From CBDFHV01 sp965247705 (GTDB lineage Bacteria > Pseudomonadota > Alphaproteobacteria > Rhodospirillales > CAMCUA01), in assembly GCA_965247705.1 (NCBI GenBank), contig CBDFHV010000057.1, positions 1-9,398 of the forward strand: 9,398 nucleotides of DNA. Reading direction: 5' to 3'. Shown here one piece after another: positions 6,695 through 9,398 of this stretch; positions within the stretch are counted from its first letter, which is position 1, and the number at the start of each line of letters is the position of its first letter. A program made the position numbers and the translations under genes. The notes beneath the pieces were generated by a model. The model searched no databases. It saw nothing but the letters and a program-made list of their open reading frames with translations, and was not told where the DNA came from.

Positions 6695-6754
6695 GTTTAA
6701 GCTCCGGGTGATGCGCGCAGGAACACCTTTGTCTCCGTGGTCCGGCCGGCCCCG

Positions 6755-7093
6755 ATGAGTGGTATCGGGGCGGCGCGGGCGCTTAAGATCCTGGTGGCGG
6801 TCATGTCCACCCTGCTGGTGCTGGGCATGGTCATGCTTATCTATGGGCTGCTGCGGAAGGGCGTCAACGGGGAGTCGGCGGAAACTCCGCCGCCGGCGCC
6901 CGCCTCGCCGGCCAAGAATTTCGGCGATCGGGCCCTGCCCCTGCCCCCGGGTTGCACGGTGATGGAGATGCGGCCGGACGGCGATCGGCTTTACCTGCGC
7001 CTGGGGCCCAATGGCAATTGCGCCCGCATCATCGTCGTGGACACGGCGAGCGGCCGCCTGCTGGGGACATTGAAACCCGAGGCGGCGCCATGA
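6755..7093 (+). CDS. Small single-pass membrane protein, DUF6476-like
   Basis: From the ATG at 6755 this is 112 residues; an in-frame GTG at 6737 would add six. One hydrophobic segment (about residues 11-32, KILVAVMSTLLVLGMVMLIYGLL) follows a short N terminus. A proline/alanine-rich linker then leads to a small soluble domain with LPLPPGCTVMEMRPDGDRLYLRLG and IIVVDTASGRLLGTL. This layout resembles the alphaproteobacterial DUF6476 family, whose soluble part looks like a single beta-propeller-like repeat. The soluble part is probably periplasmic. Its role is unknown. The stop codon overlaps the start of the next gene as ATGA, so the two are almost certainly translationally coupled. Neither start has a good ribosome-binding site; AGGAA at 6719-6723 is 13 bases from the GTG. 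Confidence 0.75.
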   Translation: MSGIGAARALKILVAVMSTLLVLGMVMLIYGLLRKGVNGESAETPPPAPASPAKNFGDRALPLPPGCTVMEMRPDGDRLYLRLGPNGNCARIIVVDTASGRLLGTLKPEAAP

Positions 7094-7560
7094 TTTCCCT
7101 GCCCGGCCCGGTGCTGCGGCGCATTGTCGACGCGGCGGAGCGGGCGTTTCCGGAGGAATGCTGCGGCCTTCTGGTCGGCCGCGCGCATGGCCCCATGGAG
7201 TTGCTGATCACCCGCATCGAGACCAGCCGCAACGTCATCGCCGGCGACCCCCGCACCGGGTTCGAGGTCGACCCCCAGGTGCGGTTCGATCTCATGCGGG
7301 TCCTCGGCGACGGGCCGGAACGCCTGGTCGGCCTCTACCACTCCCACCCTGGGCACGGGGCCCAGCCGTCGCGGCGGGATCTGGAACTGGCCTGGGAGCC
7401 GGATCTGGCATGGCTGATCACTTCGGTCATCGACGGCCAGGCGGTGCTGACCACCGCCCATGTCCTGGACAGCGGTGGACGGCAGTTCCGCCAGGTGCTG
7501 CTCAGGACCGACGACTGGGTGCCCTACCCGGCGCGGGACGACCAGGGGCAAGCCCCGTGA
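7090..7560 (+). CDS. JAMM/M67-family zinc metallopeptidase
   Basis: The 156-residue protein is essentially one JAB1/MPN (Mov34) domain. The zinc-binding and catalytic pattern is complete: Glu22/23 in PEECCGLLVG, then H84-S-H86-P-x6-S94-x2-D97 in HSHPGHGAQPSRRD, matching the JAMM motif E...HxHx7SxxD. Stand-alone bacterial relatives cleave ubiquitin-like sulfur carrier proteins or isopeptide-like bonds and are often next to thiS/moaD, moeB or cysteine synthase genes. None of those is in this window, so the substrate is unknown. The ATG overlaps the previous stop (ATGA, 7090-7093). The final codon is followed directly by a tandem duplication that leads into the tRNA-Glu promoter. The residue after the second Cys region, LLVGR, keeps the expected beta-strand pattern, so the fold is intact. 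Confidence 0.9.
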   Translation: MISLPGPVLRRIVDAAERAFPEECCGLLVGRAHGPMELLITRIETSRNVIAGDPRTGFEVDPQVRFDLMRVLGDGPERLVGLYHSHPGHGAQPSRRDLELAWEPDLAWLITSVIDGQAVLTTAHVLDSGGRQFRQVLLRTDDWVPYPARDDQGQAP

Positions 7561-7588
7561 TCGCCCAGCCCCTTGATCGCCCAGCCCC
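7558..7588. repeat. 16-bp tandem duplication
   Basis: TGATCGCCCAGCCCCT (7558-7573) is repeated at once as TGATCGCCCAGCCCC (7574-7588). The first copy contains the TGA stop of the JAMM gene. The second forms the -35 box and spacer of the tRNA promoter. Confidence 0.9.
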
Positions 7589-7601
7589 GGCCCTGCTAAG
7601 A
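7573..7601 (+). promoter_or_regulatory. Promoter of tRNA-Glu
   Basis: TTGATC (7573-7578) and CTAAGA (7596-7601) are 17 bp apart, a consensus spacing. The expected start near 7608 leaves a short leader before the mature tRNA at 7618. Confidence 0.6.
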
Positions 7602-7617
7602 AGCCGGTTCCTCGCCA

Positions 7618-7693
7618 GTCCCCATCGTCTAGTGGCCCAGGACGCCGGCCTCTCACGCCGGAAACGGGGGTTCGACTCCCCCTGGGGACGCCA
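7618..7693 (+). tRNA. tRNA-Glu (anticodon CTC)
   Basis: The 76-base cloverleaf is complete. The acceptor stem GTCCCCA pairs with TGGGGAC followed by the discriminator G and an encoded CCA (7691-7693). The anticodon stem CCGGC/GCCGG encloses the loop CTCTCAC, giving anticodon CTC, which reads GAG. The T arm is GGGGG TTCGACT CCCCC. The sequence starts GTCCCCATCGTCTAGTGG, as is typical for proteobacterial tRNA-Glu. It decodes the GAG codon abundant in this GC-rich genome. A direct promoter lies upstream. Confidence 0.96.
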
Positions 7694-7701
7694 CGAGGTT
7701 C

Positions 7702-7717
7702 CGCGGGTTTTTCCGCG
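7702..7717 (+). terminator. Hairpin just after tRNA-Glu
   Basis: CGCGG (7702-7706) and CCGCG (7713-7717) form a 5-bp GC stem with the loop GTTTTT. The T run lies inside the loop rather than after the stem, so it is not a canonical intrinsic terminator. It may still mark the 3' end of the tRNA transcript or an RNase processing site. Confidence 0.3.
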
Positions 7718-7832
7718 ACTCCCCCACATTTGTCCACAATTCGTCCGATAAGCGTATCCGAAAGAGGCGGATATTGCTCTGCTGCATTGGCGGCTTCGTC
7801 CCGCCCGACGATGGCGAGGACAGGAAATCAAC

Positions 7833-8050
7833 GGGTGAAAGTCGGCGTGGTTCGACTGATACCGAGGAACGCCGATTAAGACCCATGGGATAGGACGACC
7901 GGATAGGGGGTGCGGACCCGTCAGCCCCGTGACGGATCCGCATGGAGGAAGCGGGAGAGGGAGAGGTTGCCGGGGGCTGGCGCGCCGAACCATCCAAGGG
8001 AAGCACCAGGACGGAGCGTACGCGTCGGGGCCGCACGTTGCCCCCGGCAA
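7833..8050 (+). ncRNA. Candidate structured RNA, family not recognised
   Basis: The stretch 7694-8093 has no credible protein gene; overlapping ORFs are arginine/proline-rich and match nothing I know. On the + strand three helices stand out. (1) GGGT (7833-7836) pairs with ACCC (7881-7884) and TCGGCGT (7842-7848) with ACGCCGA (7869-7875), separated by an internal loop GAAA/TTAAG, with GGT/ACC nested inside. (2) 7911-7923 pairs with 7930-7942, 12 of 13 pairs, with the loop GCCCCG. (3) TTGCCGGGGGC (7967-7977) pairs perfectly with 8040-8050 and encloses 62 bases. The loop GCCCC (7924-7928) can also pair with GGGGC (8027-8031), a possible loop-loop contact. A purine-rich strip (7944-7966) joins helices 2 and 3. 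Smaller hairpins occur upstream at 7755-7773 and 7789-7805. It might be a stable non-coding RNA or a remnant of an RNA-based mobile element. High GC content makes some chance pairing likely. Confidence 0.45.
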
Positions 8051-8083
8051 GGATCACACTACCGAGGGGGGCGACCCGGCGCT

Positions 8084-8097
8084 GTGACGGCCGTCAC
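8084..8097. repeat. Perfect 14-bp palindrome at the GNAT stop codon
   Basis: GTGACGGCCGTCAC is an exact palindrome and contains the TGA stop of the acetyltransferase gene (8096-8094). It has no loop and no T-tract, so it fits a protein-binding site or a short cruciform better than an intrinsic terminator. Confidence 0.5.
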
Positions 8098-8666
8098 TGC
8101 CCGTCGATTTGGCCTGGCGAGTCCACCAGCGCGGCCGTGTTGGGCCAACCATAGGCCACGGCCGGCAGCCGCGCCCCGGCGAAGGGAATAACCCGCCGGG
8201 CCACGGAACGGCCGCCCTGGGCGTGATAGAACCAGCGGGCGGGATTTTCGGCGAGCACCCACACCAGCATGGAATCGACGCCGCGGCGAAGAAATTCCCC
8301 GCCCAGTTCGCCCAGCAGGGCGCGGCCGATCCCCCGCCCCACGTGGTCGGGGTGCACATAAAGGGTGAACACCTCGCCGTCGAATCCCTTAACCGGTTCC
8401 CGACAGGGACCGGCGTCGGCAAGCCCGACGATGCGGCGATGGCCGGCATCGGCGACGAGGGAAATCGCCGACCGCCGCGGCGTGGTCAGCCGCTGACGCA
8501 AGGACCGGGCTTCGCGGGAGGCCGACATGGCGAGCAGGTACTTTTCCGGAATCAGTCCGGGGTAGGTATCCCGCCAGGACTCAACGTAAGTCCGGGCCAT
8601 GCCGATGGCGTCGGCCGCCTGGGCGCCGCGGATGGTGACGAGGGCAGAATCGGCGGCATCTGTCAT
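8094..8666 (-). CDS. GNAT-family N-acetyltransferase
   Basis: The 190-residue protein is a single GNAT domain. The N-terminal strand and helix are VTIRGAQAADAIGMARTYVESWRDTYPGLIP (10-40). Motif A, the acetyl-CoA pyrophosphate loop, is LYVHPDHVGRGIGRALLGEL (102-121), with the V-x-P...G-R-G-I-G-x-A pattern. Motif B is NPARWFYHAQGG (141-152), with the NxxA..FY arrangement. The closing AYGW at 171-174 matches the last strand of the YESWRxTY-type subgroup. It transfers an acetyl group from acetyl-CoA to an amine; the acceptor cannot be deduced and could be a small molecule or a protein N-terminus. It lies 75 bp downstream of guaB on the same strand and might be read through from it. Confidence 0.9.
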   Translation of the reverse strand: MTDAADSALVTIRGAQAADAIGMARTYVESWRDTYPGLIPEKYLLAMSASREARSLRQRLTTPRRSAISLVADAGHRRIVGLADAGPCREPVKGFDGEVFTLYVHPDHVGRGIGRALLGELGGEFLRRGVDSMLVWVLAENPARWFYHAQGGRSVARRVIPFAGARLPAVAYGWPNTAALVDSPGQIDGQ

Positions 8667-8680
8667 GAGCCGATTACTTT

Positions 8681-8743
8681 AGAGCATTCGATGGCTTGGC
8701 GGCACCAGCCCGGTGCCGATTGCGCGCCAGAGAGCATTGCTCT
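8681..8743. repeat. Compound palindromic spacer between guaB and the GNAT gene
   Basis: AGAGCATT occurs at 8681-8688 and again at 8731-8738. The second copy is part of the dyad AGAGCA-T-TGCTCT (8731-8743), which overlaps the guaB stop. Between them GGCACC (8701-8706) and GGTGCC (8712-8717) form a hairpin with a 5-base loop. The hairpin lacks a T-tract on the minus strand, so termination of guaB here is uncertain. The arrangement resembles dispersed short palindromic repeats of alphaproteobacteria. Confidence 0.4.
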
Positions 8744-9398
8744 AATCGACGGCCCGGTAGTTGGGCGCCTCGCGGGTGATGGTCACGTCGTGGACGTGGC
8801 TTTCCCGCAGGCCGGCCCCGGTGACCCGCCGGAAACCGCAACCGGTCTGCATCTCGGCGATGTCGTGGTGGCCCGTATAGCCCATGGCGGCCCTCAGCCC
8901 CCCCACCAGTTGGTGAACCACGTTGCCGACGGAGCCCTTGTAGGGAACCCGTCCTTCCACCCCTTCCGGCACCAGCTTCAGATTGTCCTGAACTTCCTGC
9001 TGGAAGTAGCGGTCGGCGGACCCCCGGGCCATGGCGCCGATGGACCCCATGCCCCGGTACGACTTGTAGGATCGGCCCTGGTACAGCAGCACCTCGCCCG
9101 GGCTTTCGTCGGTGCCGGCGAGGAGCGAGCCGATCATGACGCAGTCGGCCCCGGCGGCGATCGCCTTGGCGATATCGCCCGAATACTTGATGCCGCCGTC
9201 GGCGATCACCGGCACCCCTTGGGCCCGGCACACCTCGGCGCATTCCAGGACGGCGGAGAACTGCGGTACCCCGACCCCGGCCACCATGCGGGTGGTGCAG
9301 ATGGTGCCCGGTCCAATGCCCACCTTGACCGCGTCGGCGCCCGCATCGATAAGGGCCCGGGCGCCGTCGGGGGTGGCCACGTTGCCGGCCAGCACCTG
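8742..9398 (-). CDS. guaB: Inosine-5'-monophosphate dehydrogenase, C-terminal part
   Basis: GuaB oxidises IMP to XMP with NAD+, the committed step to guanine nucleotides. The frame is open through the right edge of the window, so the N-terminal half (including the CBS domains) is outside; the first visible residues are QVLAGNVATPDGARAL. The catalytic loop GIGPGTICTTRMVAGVGVPQ carries the active-site Cys. ADGGIKYSGDIAKAIAAGAD and MIGSLLAGTDESPGE bind the IMP phosphate. YKSYRGMGSIGAM and the mobile flap with the catalytic Arg-Tyr pair (SADRYFQQE) follow. VPEGVEGRVPYKGSVGNVVHQLVGGLRAAMGYTG is the usual C-terminal barrel segment. Ends in ITREAPNYRAVD, with a TAG at 8744-8742. All catalytic residues visible in this part are intact. 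Confidence 0.96.
   Translation of the reverse strand, partial: QVLAGNVATPDGARALIDAGADAVKVGIGPGTICTTRMVAGVGVPQFSAVLECAEVCRAQGVPVIADGGIKYSGDIAKAIAAGADCVMIGSLLAGTDESPGEVLLYQGRSYKSYRGMGSIGAMARGSADRYFQQEVQDNLKLVPEGVEGRVPYKGSVGNVVHQLVGGLRAAMGYTGHHDIAEMQTGCGFRRVTGAGLRESHVHDVTITREAPNYRAVD

Noticed and set aside
7673..7725. tRNA-associated attachment site from the repeat CGACTCCCCC (7673-7682 and 7716-7725)
   Set aside because: The match is only 10 bp in GC-rich sequence, the copies are 33 bp apart, and no integrase is present.
7830..7885. Cobalamin or other riboswitch suggested by GGGTGAAAGTC
   Set aside because: The remaining conserved boxes of the B12 riboswitch are missing and no cobalamin gene follows; the next gene is on the opposite strand.
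8013..8042. Group II intron domain V
   Set aside because: AGCGT can pair with ACGTT, but the rest does not form the expected 34-base hairpin with a GNRA loop and two-base bulge, so a domain V cannot be claimed.
7502..8050. Minus-strand ORF across tRNA-Glu and the RNA-like region
   Set aside because: It would be antisense to a complete tRNA and to the JAMM 3' end and has no recognisable domain.
7910..8191. Small + strand ORF in the RNA-like region
   Set aside because: Composition is Arg/Pro/Ala-rich, there is no start context, and it runs antisense into the GNAT gene.
1..9398. CRISPR array, toxin-antitoxin pair, phage or defence genes
   Set aside because: No regularly spaced repeats were seen, and no gene in the window resembles these systems beyond the single IS transposase.

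Overview
The window looks like a piece of chromosome from a high-GC alphaproteobacterium, probably of the Rhodospirillales type. The reasons are strong GC bias at third codon positions, a conserved-looking rluD-rpoH pair with an alphaproteobacterial-type sigma-32, a quinone-type PyrD, a small DUF6476-like membrane protein, and a genomically encoded CCA end on tRNA-Glu. This placement is inference; there is no rRNA in the window. Most of the content is housekeeping.

Layout. 1-984 (+) is the 3' part of an AbrB-family membrane protein. It converges on, and overlaps by 47 bp, pyrD (2014-938, -). Immediately upstream of pyrD lies a complete IS1380-family insertion sequence (2054-3652). It has imperfect 18-bp terminal inverted repeats, a CTAG flank on both sides and one intact DDE transposase. 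It abuts a 99-bp imperfect palindromic element (3653-3751) that resembles a MITE with TA-flanked ends, so two mobile elements are stacked in what was a divergent intergenic region of roughly 110 bp between pyrD and a small NTF2/SnoaL-like gene (3823-4230, +). A cyclophilin-like gene follows (4281-4655, +). Next come rpoH (5589-4705, -) and rluD (6694-5717, -), in the order rluD then rpoH. Divergent from rluD are a small single-pass membrane protein and a JAMM/M67 metallopeptidase whose start and stop codons overlap (ATGA). A tRNA-Glu(CTC) follows at 7618-7693.

After the tRNA, about 400 bp (7694-8093) hold no convincing protein gene but contain several strong, nested RNA helices on the + strand (about 7833-8050). 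This is the least explained part of the window. It may be a structured non-coding RNA or the relic of an RNA-based mobile element (group II intron domain, HEARO/omega-RNA type), and I could not assign it to a family. The window ends with a GNAT acetyltransferase (8666-8094, -) and the C-terminal half of guaB, IMP dehydrogenase (<9398-8742, -).

How things fit together. PyrD (pyrimidine) and GuaB (purine) are nucleotide biosynthesis enzymes, RluD modifies 23S rRNA and RpoH directs heat-shock transcription. I do not see a defence, CRISPR or secondary-metabolite system. The most testable points are (i) the IS end appears to supply an outward promoter to pyrD, (ii) the unexplained structured RNA region, (iii) a 16-bp tandem duplication that creates the -35 box of the tRNA-Glu promoter, and (iv) a probably leaderless mRNA for the NTF2-like gene.
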